Source: Candidatus Kouleothrix ribensis (GTDB taxonomy: Bacteria > Chloroflexota > Chloroflexia > Chloroflexales > Roseiflexaceae). Taken from it: a stretch of DNA of 64,000 nt. Below, one piece after another: positions 8,749 to 17,100 of this stretch. Below the pieces are notes generated by a model that was given only the letters and a program-made list of their open reading frames with translations, was not told the origin of the DNA and did no database searches. The stretch lies in contig JADKGW010000001.1 of the NCBI GenBank assembly GCA_016722075.1, forward strand, positions 1,674,001-1,738,000, given 5' to 3'. The position numbers and the translations under genes are program-made. How positions within the stretch are numbered: the stretch's first letter is position 1; the number at the start of each line of letters is the position of its first letter.

Positions 8749-9450
8749 ATGGCTCGTGCAACGCCGGGCATACTGACGTACCGCCGTGCCGACGGTGTAG
8801 AAGAGCGCATCAAACTGCGCCAGGATGTGACAACGCTGGGCCGCTCGAACTCGTGTGCCGTGGTGATCGCGCTGCCGGTGATCTCGCGGCTGCACGCGCG
8901 GATCGAGCTGCAGCACGATCGCTACCTGCTGTTCGACGCCGGCAGCGCGAATGGCACCTTCGTCAACGGCAAGCGGATCGAGCAGGGCGTGCAGCTTGGC
9001 ACCGGCGACGAGATCTGGCTCGGCTCGCAGGAGGTCGCGCTCCAGTTTGCCGACCCGGAAGAGACGCTGGTGATGCAGCCGAGCGTGCTGCCGGCGCCGC
9101 TGTTCATCGATGAAGATGCGCGCACCGTGATGGTATTCGGCGTGCCGGTGCAGCTCAGCCCGCTCGAGTATGGCATGCTGCTGCACCTGGCGCACAACCC
9201 CGGCACCGTGTGTACGCGTGAGGGCACCTTCCTGGCGGTGTGGGGCCAACCCTACGATCACGCGACCTGCGAGGATGCGCTGAATGCCTGCATCGCCAAG
9301 CTCAGGCGCAACCTGCGCAGCGCAGCCGACACCGCCGGCCAGGAGCACCCGCCAATCACCACCGTCCAGCGCGTAGGCTTCCGGCTTGATTGCGCGGTGG
9401 CCTTCGCCCCTGGCGCCGGGCGGCCGGTGGCCGGCCGCAGCGGAGCATAA
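8749..9450 (+). CDS. FHA-domain / winged-helix transcription regulator
   Basis: 233 aa. The N-terminal FHA domain (about 10-100) has the phosphothreonine-binding landmarks GRS, SRLHARI and the SANGTFVNG loop. The C-terminal half (about 125-225) is an OmpR/PhoB-type winged helix (LSPLEYGMLLHLAHNPG, then DALNACIAKLRRNL and the wing TVQRVGFRL). This orders the domains FHA then DNA binding, the reverse of EmbR and without its BTAD domain. The start at MARATPG is supported by a promoter at the right distance; the open frame upstream is not. Divergent from a PknB-like kinase that could phosphorylate its partners or itself. Confidence 0.88.
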   Translation: MARATPGILTYRRADGVEERIKLRQDVTTLGRSNSCAVVIALPVISRLHARIELQHDRYLLFDAGSANGTFVNGKRIEQGVQLGTGDEIWLGSQEVALQFADPEETLVMQPSVLPAPLFIDEDARTVMVFGVPVQLSPLEYGMLLHLAHNPGTVCTREGTFLAVWGQPYDHATCEDALNACIAKLRRNLRSAADTAGQEHPPITTVQRVGFRLDCAVAFAPGAGRPVAGRSGA

Positions 9451-9459
9451 TACTGCCGA

Positions 9460-9488
9460 TGTAGGACAGGCCGATACCCTGTCCTACA
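9460..9488 (+). terminator. Hairpin after FHA regulator
   Basis: Perfect 11-bp stem TGTAGGACAGG / CCTGTCCTACA with a 7-base loop, 9 bases after the stop codon, followed by a weak T-containing stretch. Probable terminator. Confidence 0.6.
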
Positions 9489-9595
9489 CTGTTTCGGCGC
9501 ACAACCGGTCACGACGGCTGACCGATCACAGCGGCCTGGCGCTACGCGATGTGGCGGCGCGCCGGCCCTGGCTGTACCCCCTTCTGGCCAGGTGC

Positions 9596-9601
9596 TATAC
9601 T
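9596..9601 (+). promoter_or_regulatory. Extended -10 element upstream of APH-fold gene 1
   Basis: TGC-TATACT, an extended -10 pattern about 95 bp before the start codon. No good -35 is visible 17 bp upstream. Confidence 0.4.
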
Positions 9602-9695
9602 GTGGTTTTCGCCATTGGAAGCTGGCTCGCTCCTGCGGCAGGCCGTTCGGCCCGATGCGACGGCCAGGCCACAACTCACATGGAAGCAGAACGCT

Positions 9696-10874
9696 ATGTC
9701 AGATGATCAGAAGAACGCCAACCAACCCAACCAACCCAGCGGCGGCGAGAGCATTCGCGAAACGGGCGTCGTCAACGTGATGACCTCGACGAGCATTCAC
9801 AAACACCCGACCGCGTTCTTCAACACGCGCCTGCCGGTGCTCGAAGTTGCGCTCGATACCGCCAAGATGACGGCGCACCTCGACCCGCTGCTGGCGGCGT
9901 TGGCGCGCGCCGGCCAGACGCCGGCCGTGACGTACGCCAAGCTGCTGGCCTACAAGCAAGGCAACCGCGGCCTCATCCACTACGAGGTGTCGGGCACCGA
10001 ATACGGCGACACCTGTATTGTCTACGGCAAGCTCTACCCCGACCTGGGCCAGGCCGAGCGGGTATGCCAGACCATGCAGGCGCTGCACGACGAGTGCTTC
10101 AAGGCCTCGCCGCTGCTGGGCGTGCCGCGCGCGCTCGGCTGCATCGCCGAGATGTCGATGCTGGTGTATGTGCCGGCCGACGGCGAGCTGCTCGGCGATG
10201 TGTTTGGCGGCGACAACGCGCTACGGTATGTCGACCTGGCCGGCGAGTGGCTGGGTACGCTGCATACCTTCCCGCTCACAATCGAGAAGCACTTTCGGCT
10301 GGCCACCGAGCTGGTAAATGTGCAGGCCTGGGCCGTGCTGGTGGGCCATAAGTATCCCGAGCTGGCCGACGCGGCCATGCGCATCGCCAAGCACCTGCAA
10401 GACCACGCCAGCGAGATGGCCTTCGAAACGCAATCGCCGATCCATAAAGACTTCCACTACGGCCACATCCTGGTTGGCCAGGGCCTGAAGGTGATCGACT
10501 TCGACGAGATGCGGCTGGGCGACCCAAACTTCGACCTGGCGCACTTCTGCGCGAACCTGCACCTGCTGGCCTACCGTGTGAACGACTCGCCCTACCAGTT
10601 CTCGACGCTCCAGAGTGCGTTTCTGCGCGCATACGCACGTGTGACCGACTGGGAACCGAATGAGCGCTTCGTCTACTTCTATGCCTACACCTGCCTCAAG
10701 ATCATGAAGCAGCTGTGCAGTATGCGCGGCCTGCGCCCACGCCCCGAGGGCGACGAGCAGCGCAAACAGGTGCAGCTCATGCTCGACCAGGGCATTGGCG
10801 CGCTGCCCAACGCCACGCGCCAGAAGCTCTCGAGTAAGTTTGCGACCATGATCATGAATGACGAGCGTAGGTAG
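9696..10874 (+). CDS. APH-fold phosphotransferase (array member 1)
   Basis: 392 aa. It resembles aminoglycoside/choline/malto-kinase-type phosphotransferases acting on small molecules. The catalytic loop is HKDFHYGH (H250, D252), with His in place of the usual metal-binding Asn, followed by the metal-binding VIDFDE and LGDPNFDLAHF. It has a single N-lobe unit ('AYKQGNRGLIHYEV'), unlike the later array members with two. The N-terminal 20 residues are polar and Asn/Gln-rich. The start at MSDDQKN is the first codon in a sensible context. It begins a plus-strand run of kinase-like genes around a GT4 glycosyltransferase and an exporter. The substrate cannot be told from sequence. Confidence 0.85.
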   Translation: MSDDQKNANQPNQPSGGESIRETGVVNVMTSTSIHKHPTAFFNTRLPVLEVALDTAKMTAHLDPLLAALARAGQTPAVTYAKLLAYKQGNRGLIHYEVSGTEYGDTCIVYGKLYPDLGQAERVCQTMQALHDECFKASPLLGVPRALGCIAEMSMLVYVPADGELLGDVFGGDNALRYVDLAGEWLGTLHTFPLTIEKHFRLATELVNVQAWAVLVGHKYPELADAAMRIAKHLQDHASEMAFETQSPIHKDFHYGHILVGQGLKVIDFDEMRLGDPNFDLAHFCANLHLLAYRVNDSPYQFSTLQSAFLRAYARVTDWEPNERFVYFYAYTCLKIMKQLCSMRGLRPRPEGDEQRKQVQLMLDQGIGALPNATRQKLSSKFATMIMNDERR

Positions 10875-10896
10875 GGATCTTCGATTTTTGAATGAG

Positions 10897-10983
10897 CCAA
10901 TGGTGGGTGCGGGGCGGCGAAGCTGCCCCGCACCCCACCATTGGGGCGGTGTGGCGGGGCCTTCGGCCCCGCCACACCGCCCC
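10897..10983 (+). terminator. Two adjacent long GC-rich hairpins
   Basis: The first hairpin pairs 10897-10915 with 10925-10944 (19 bp, one bulged base). The second pairs 10943-10960 with 10966-10983 (18 bp, perfect, CTTCG loop). The two overlap by two bases and fill most of the 139-bp gap between array member 1 and the glycosyltransferase. They may act as a terminator, an mRNA stabiliser or a mobile palindromic repeat. Confidence 0.75.
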
Positions 10984-11013
10984 GATCGAACGTCATAACT
11001 CAAGACTAACCCT

Positions 11014-12312
11014 ATGCAGCGCATCGGCTATATCATCCGCAGCTACCCGCGGCTGTCGCAGACGTTCATAGTGAACGAGATCCTGGCGCTCGAGCAGCTG
11101 GGCGTGCCGCTGCACCTGTTCCCGATCACCAACCCGCACGAGCCGATCGTGCAGGCACAGGTTGCGGCAGTGCAGGCCCCCACCGACTACCTCGAGCAGG
11201 CGCATGGGCACGGGCGGCGCGCGCGGGTGGCTGCGCACGCGCAGGCGGCCCGCGCCAACCCGCCAGGCTATGCCCGGGCCTGGCGCTACGTCGCACGGCG
11301 GCGCGACCTCGACCAGGGCTATACCAGCGCGGGCCGCTTCGAGTGCCTCGACTACGCGATCTATCTGGCCGGGCTATTGCGCCGCGCCGCCGCCGCTGGC
11401 CGGCCGATCGGCCACCTGCACGCCCACTTCGCGCACGACCCAACCCTGATCGCGCTGCTGGTGCAGCTGCTCACCGGCGTGTCGTTCAGCTTCACCGCGC
11501 ACGCGCGCGACCTAGTGCAGATCCCGCCGCACATCCTGAACGAGCGGATCGCCCGCGCCAGTGTGATGCTGACCTGCTCGCGCACAAACCTTGAGTATAT
11601 CGATAGCGTGGTACCCGCGCGGCTGCACGCCAAGGTACGCCTGATTCACCACGGCGTGAACCTGCAGGGCTTCCAGCCGCTGGCCACCGGCCAGGATGCC
11701 GATGATATCGCCCGGCCACCGCAGCTGCTATCGGTCGGCCGGCTGGTCGAGAAGAAGGGCTTTCCCGACCTGATCCGCGCCTGCGCGCTGCTGAAGCAGC
11801 AGGGGCTGGTATTTCGCTGCGCGATCTATGGTGAAGGCCCGCTCGAGGCCGAGCTGCGCGCGTTGATCGCCACGCTGGGGCTGGAAAACACCGTGACGCT
11901 GCCGGGCGCGTGCAGCCAGCACGAGCTGATCCCGGTGTTCCAGCGCGCCAGCCTGTTCGCGCTGGCGTCGTTCGTCACCGACGACGGCGACCGCGACGGC
12001 GTGCCGAATGTGCTGGTCGAGGCCATGGCCTGTGGGCTGCCGGTGGTCAGTACGACCGTCGCAGGCATCCCCGAGCTGGTGCAGCACGGCCACAACGGCT
12101 TGCTGGTGCCGCCGCGCGATGTGGGCGCGCTGGCGCAGGCGCTGGCCGAGCTGCTGGGCGACCCGCAGCGGCGCGGGCGCATGTGCCAGGCCGCGCGCGC
12201 GACCGTGGTCGAGCATTTTGATCTCCAGGCGGCCGCACGCCAGATCGCCACATTATTCCAGCGCGGCGGCGTCGAATTTGCCCACCCGCAACGTTTGATT
12301 ACCGAGCCATAG
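11014..12312 (+). CDS. GT4 family glycosyltransferase
   Basis: 432 aa, two Rossmann-like halves of the GT-B fold. N-terminal acceptor-side signature 'SYPRLSQTFIVNEILALE' is typical of exopolysaccharide/colanic-acid-type transferases. The C-terminal nucleotide-sugar half has 'LLSVGRLVEKKGFPDLIRA' and the EX7E region 'DGVPNVLVEAMACGLPVVS'. It probably transfers a hexose from a nucleotide sugar to a lipid-linked or soluble acceptor on the cytoplasmic side. It sits between two APH-fold kinase genes and upstream of an ABC exporter-kinase fusion, suggesting assembly and export of a phosphorylated glycoconjugate (inference). Confidence 0.92.
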   Translation: MQRIGYIIRSYPRLSQTFIVNEILALEQLGVPLHLFPITNPHEPIVQAQVAAVQAPTDYLEQAHGHGRRARVAAHAQAARANPPGYARAWRYVARRRDLDQGYTSAGRFECLDYAIYLAGLLRRAAAAGRPIGHLHAHFAHDPTLIALLVQLLTGVSFSFTAHARDLVQIPPHILNERIARASVMLTCSRTNLEYIDSVVPARLHAKVRLIHHGVNLQGFQPLATGQDADDIARPPQLLSVGRLVEKKGFPDLIRACALLKQQGLVFRCAIYGEGPLEAELRALIATLGLENTVTLPGACSQHELIPVFQRASLFALASFVTDDGDRDGVPNVLVEAMACGLPVVSTTVAGIPELVQHGHNGLLVPPRDVGALAQALAELLGDPQRRGRMCQAARATVVEHFDLQAAARQIATLFQRGGVEFAHPQRLITEP

Positions 12313-12488
12313 TTTTTTTCTGCGCAGAACATCGGGTTGATTGGTTAGCGCAGCGTCACGCCGACATCCCTGGCATTGAACCATGCCCGAGCGCATGGCA
12401 GCGGCCGGCATGCTACAGCCCGGTCGTTCGCGCTGTTGCGCGGCTCGCCGCCAAGCGCGACCATACCTACCAGTGAAAGGGAATCGCG

Positions 12489-13850
12489 ATGCACTCGGTA
12501 CAGACCGAAGCCGCGCACGGCGCCGACAGCCACCGGCTGGTGCAGCTGGCCCAGAACACGCAGCTGATGAGCGAGTACCTGACGCCGCTGTTCTTCGCCG
12601 AGCGCCCGGCCCATGCGATCGACTGCCGCATCCTCGATATGAAGTATGAAGTTGGCGAGTACTGCACGCTACTGTACCAGCTCGGCCAGCGCATGGTGAT
12701 CGGCACGTTTCGCTGGGGCGCGGCCGAGGGCCAGCTGCCACCGAGCGCGCACTTGATCGAGCCGCTGGGCATGCAGGTGTACAGCTTCGAGCACGACCCG
12801 GCGCTGCCCGGCCTAGCTGCCGCGCTCGACCCGCAGCGCATGCGCGCGGCGCTGGCCCAGGCGCTGCCCGAGTACTACGACGGTACGCGCACACTGCTGA
12901 GCTGCCGCGCCAGGCCGCTGCGCTACCGGCCCGGCAAGCGCTGCACCATGCGCTTCGACCTGCTCGAGCGCGCGGGGGCCGGCGGCGCGCTGCGCACCCG
13001 CACGCTGTATGGCAAAGCCTACCACCAGCTGGGCAAGGCCGCCGCCGTCGATCGCGAGATGCGGCTGCTGGCCGACACCGAGGCCGCGCGATCCGGCCGG
13101 GTGGTGCTGGCGCCGGTGGTCGCGTTCCTGCCCGAGCTGATGATCGTGCTGCAAGGCCCGGTGGTTGGTGAGCCGCTCGAGCTATACCTCGAGGGCCTGC
13201 AGGGCCGCGTGACGGCCGGCGACCCGCGCGGCTGGGATGGGGTGATCCGCTCGGCCGACGCACTGGCGGCTGTACACACCTCGGGCGTCGTCACCGACCG
13301 CGAGCGCCCGATCGACAAAGAGCTGAAGCGCTTCGTCAAGCGCGCCGACCAGGCCGCTGCGGTCGACCCGGCCACCGGCGCGCAGCTGCTGGCGCTGGCC
13401 CAGGCGCTGCCGGCCTGGCAGGGCCACCTGGCCGAGTGGGGCGAGCAGATCACACTGGTGCATGGTGATTGCAAGCACAGCCAGTGCCTGCTGACTGACG
13501 CGGGCGTGGCGATCCTCGACTGGGATCACTGCGGCATGGCCGACCCGGCCACCGACATCGGCACCTACCTGGCGACCTTCCGCCAGTTCGGGATTCATCA
13601 GGCGCTGAAAGCGCGTGGCTCGGCCGCCGCGCAGGCGCGTAGCGCGTGGCTGCGCGCGCTCGAGGGTGCGTTTCTCGACGCCTACGTAGCCGCCAGCGGT
13701 TTTGGCGAAGGCTTCTACCCACGCGCGCGCTGGTACGAGGCGGTGGCGCTCATGCGCAAGGCGCTGCGGGCCTTCTCGCGCGCGCCGCAATCGCCCATGC
13801 CGCTGGCGCAGGTCGAGGCCGCCTGGGAGCTACTGCACGAGCTGCCTTGA
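12489..13850 (+). CDS. APH-fold phosphotransferase (array member 2)
   Basis: 453 aa. The N-terminal part has two related N-lobe-like units, each with a basic or aromatic residue before a turn and a beta strand ('MKYEVGEYCTLLYQL' and 'LRYRPGKRCTMRFDL'). The C-lobe has the catalytic loop VHGDCKHSQ (H325, D327) with Gln replacing the usual metal Asn, as in maltokinases, then ILDWDH and DPATDIGTYL. An active kinase is therefore plausible. GAAAGGGA lies 7 bases before the ATG. It follows the glycosyltransferase in the same direction and precedes the repeat block and exporter fusion. Confidence 0.85.
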   Translation: MHSVQTEAAHGADSHRLVQLAQNTQLMSEYLTPLFFAERPAHAIDCRILDMKYEVGEYCTLLYQLGQRMVIGTFRWGAAEGQLPPSAHLIEPLGMQVYSFEHDPALPGLAAALDPQRMRAALAQALPEYYDGTRTLLSCRARPLRYRPGKRCTMRFDLLERAGAGGALRTRTLYGKAYHQLGKAAAVDREMRLLADTEAARSGRVVLAPVVAFLPELMIVLQGPVVGEPLELYLEGLQGRVTAGDPRGWDGVIRSADALAAVHTSGVVTDRERPIDKELKRFVKRADQAAAVDPATGAQLLALAQALPAWQGHLAEWGEQITLVHGDCKHSQCLLTDAGVAILDWDHCGMADPATDIGTYLATFRQFGIHQALKARGSAAAQARSAWLRALEGAFLDAYVAASGFGEGFYPRARWYEAVALMRKALRAFSRAPQSPMPLAQVEAAWELLHELP

Positions 13851-13865
13851 TCGTGTGTAGTAGAA

Positions 13866-14101
13866 GGTGACAGGGTGACCAGGTGACACGATGCCTATAT
13901 CTGTCCCGAAGGCCATCTTGTCATCTTGTCATCTTGTCAGGTTACGGGGTGACAAGGTGACAAGATGACCAGGTGACAAGGTGACAAGGTGTAGCGTATC
14001 ATCACGTCATCTTGTCATCAGGTCATCAGGTCATCACGTCACATCATCTTGTCATCTTGTCATCACATCATCTTGTCATCGTGTCATCACGTCACGTCAT
14101 C
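13866..14101. repeat. GTGACAAG 8-bp-period repeat block with inverted halves
   Basis: About 235 bp made almost wholly of 8-bp variants of GTGACAAG/ATGACCAG in the first part and the complementary series TCATCTTG/TCATCAGG/TCATCACG in the second, with a short switch near 13909-13940. Several long imperfect hairpins are possible. It lies between array member 2 and the exporter fusion and contains no gene. Confidence 0.9.
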
Positions 14102-14132
14102 GACTGCCGACTGAGCATAGAGAGATAACCAC

Positions 14133-17100
14133 ATGAGCGATGCAAAGGCACTAGCCTCCCCCAAACCGAAAGCTGCAAAGCCCGTGAAAGCCCAGGGCGA
14201 CCTGCGGCGAGTCGCGCGGATCCTGGGCCGCTTTCTGCGCAGCACGCGCACCACCTTCCTGATGGCGATGCTCATGCTACTGGCTGAGTCGGGTACATCG
14301 ATTGCTGCGAAATACCCGATCGCCTGGCTGATCGACTACCTCAATAAAAAGCCGGCGCCGGCCTCGCTGGTAGGCCTCGGCCTCAGCAACGTCATCTTCG
14401 CCTCGCTTACGAGCGTGCTGATATTCGTGACGATCGCGATTGTGCTGATTGCACTGCTCAACAGCATCACCGACTCGCTCTCGGAGATTTATCTGTCGCG
14501 CGGTGGGCGCCGGCTGGGCTTCGATCTACGGGCCGCGCTGTTCGCACACCTGCAGAAGCTATCGCTGGCATTCTACAGCAAGCAGCGCACCGGCGATCTG
14601 CTGACTCGCGTCACTAGCGATGTATCGGCGCTCGAGACCTTCTCGATCGACTCGCTAAAAGATATTGCCAGCAGCATCTTCCTGCTGATCCTCTCTATGA
14701 TTACGCTCTTCACCGGCTCGTGGCAGATCGCGCTGGTCGCGCTGGTTATGGTGCCGGTTCTGTCGGTGGTATCGAATTATTTCGCCGACCGGATCAAAAC
14801 GGCGGCTAAGAAGCTGCGCGCGCGCGAGGGCGAGCTGGCTGCCAGTACCCAAGAGATGCTCACCTCGATTCGCGTGATCCAGACCTACGGCAGCGGCGGC
14901 AATCAGCTCAAGCGCTTTGCCGACATCAGCCAGCAGACGGTGGATACTGCGCTCTATACCGCCCGGCTACAGGCCTGGTTCGGCGGCGTATTTAATGTGC
15001 TTCAGGCGGTGACAATTGTGCTGGTGGTGCTGGTGGGGGTGTGGCTGATCCAGGGCAACCCGACACTCTACACCGCCGGCCAGCTGCTGGTGTTCGTCGG
15101 CATCATCCAGGATATGTTCAAGCCAACCAAGCGCATTATCAAGCAGTGGAACGAGGTCGGTAAGATCATCGCCAGCGTCGAGCGCATCAGCGAGGTGCTC
15201 GATCGCCAGCCGGCCGTCGAGGACGCGCCGACTGCCGCCCAGGCACCACGCTTCCAGGGCTTCATCGAGTTCAAGCATGTCAGCTTCGCATATATGCCCG
15301 AGCCTGAAGACGTGAAGGATGGCGCGGCCGCGCCGCGGCTGGCCCTGCGCGACGTGAACTTTACGGTGGCGCCGGGCGAGGTGGTGGCGCTGGTGGGCGG
15401 CAGCGGCGCCGGCAAGAGCACGATCGTGCAGCTGCTGCCGCGCCTGTACGACCCGCACATCGGCACGATTACCTTCGATGGGCAAGATATTCGCTCGTAC
15501 ACGCTCGACTCGCTGCGCGGCCAGATGAGCATGGTGCTGCAAGAGGCCATCCTGTTCACCGGCACCGTGGCCGAAAATATTGCCTATGGCCGCCAGAACG
15601 CCACGCGCGAGGAGATCATCGCGGCGGCCATGCAGGCCAGCGCGCACGAGTTCATCGAAAAACTGCCCGATGGCTACGAGACCATGCTGAGCGAGCGCGC
15701 CGGTAACCTCTCGGGCGGCCAGCGCCAGCGTATCGCGATTGCACGCGCGTTCATCCGCAATACGCCCATCCTGATCCTGGATGAGCCGACCACCGGCCTC
15801 GACGCCGAGTCGACCGAGCTGGTGCAGCTGGCGCTGAAATCACTGATGCGCGGCAAGGCCACCGTGATCATCTCGCACGACTTGAACCTGATCCGCCAGG
15901 CCGATACGATCATCGCAATCAGAGACGGCGCGATCGAGCAGGTTGGCTCGCACCGCGAGCTGCTGCGCCGCGGTGGCCTGTACGCCGATCTGTACAGCAA
16001 ACAGTTTGGCAGTGTCGTGGCCGAGCAGGGTGGCCAGATGCGGGCCGACCACGCGGTGGCTGCGCCGGCTAAGCCCAGCGTGCCGGCGATACTGGCGGGT
16101 TCGGCCGCGCAGATCGACGATGATCGAGAAGAAGACGAGGTGGTGACGCCCAAGGCGTTCCAGACGTTGATCGGCCGGGCGTTGCCCGCGCCGGTCTCTG
16201 AGAAGGTCTTCCAGACGCTGATGATGAAGGTGGTGCCGGCCGGCGCAGCGGCTCCGGCCCAACCCGCCGCACCAGCGCCCGCCGCCACCCCGGCCCAGGC
16301 TGCGCCTGGCCGCTCACCGCGCGAGGCCCAGGTGCTGCGCCCGGTGCCGCTGCCCGGTGCCGCCGCACAAAGCGCGCCGCCGCCAGCCGCAGCCCCGGCC
16401 CAACCCGCCGCACCAGTTGCACCACCGCCCGTTGCGTCGCCGCCGGCTGCCGCAGCCCCGGCCCAACCTGCCGCACCAGTTGTGCCACCGCCCGTTGCGT
16501 CGCCGCCGGCTGCCCAGCCGGTTGCACCGAAGGTTCAACCCGCTGCACCAGTCGCGCCACCGCCGGTTGCCCAGCCGGTTGCGTCGCCGCCCGTTGCGCC
16601 GCCGCCGGCTGCCCAGCCGGTTGCGCCGAAGGTTCAACCCGCTGCACCAGTCGCGCCGCCGGCTGCCCAGCCGGCTGCCGCCCCGGCCCAACCCGCCGCA
16701 CCAGTCGCGCCGCCGGCTGTGCCTAGCGCGCCGCCACCGGCCGCAGCCACGCCCGAGCCGGCGATCTTCGAGACCACGGTTGTGCGTGCGGTGCCGGCCG
16801 CGCCGGCCGCCGCAACCGGCCGCACCGAGCAATACCCCGTGCAGCCGGGGTACGCCGATGGCCGTTCGACCATGCGTATCGCCGAAGACGAGCTGCACGA
16901 CCTGCGTGCTGGCAAGGCGCCGCAAGCCGGCGTGCGCGCCGGGCCGTCGGGCTTGCGCGGCGAGCGGCTCGACCTGCTGCATAGCCCGGCGTTCCAGAGC
17001 GAGTTCCCAGGGATCACCACCGCGTTCGATGCCCAGGCCATGCGCGAGCAGATCCAGTCGCTGCTGTTCGGCAAGGCCCGCCCGAACTATGTCATCGAGC

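Noticed and set aside
12253..13263. 336-aa minus-strand frame over the glycosyltransferase end and array member 2
   Set aside because: Arg/Pro/Ala-rich product with no motif, antisense to a gene with a kinase catalytic loop.
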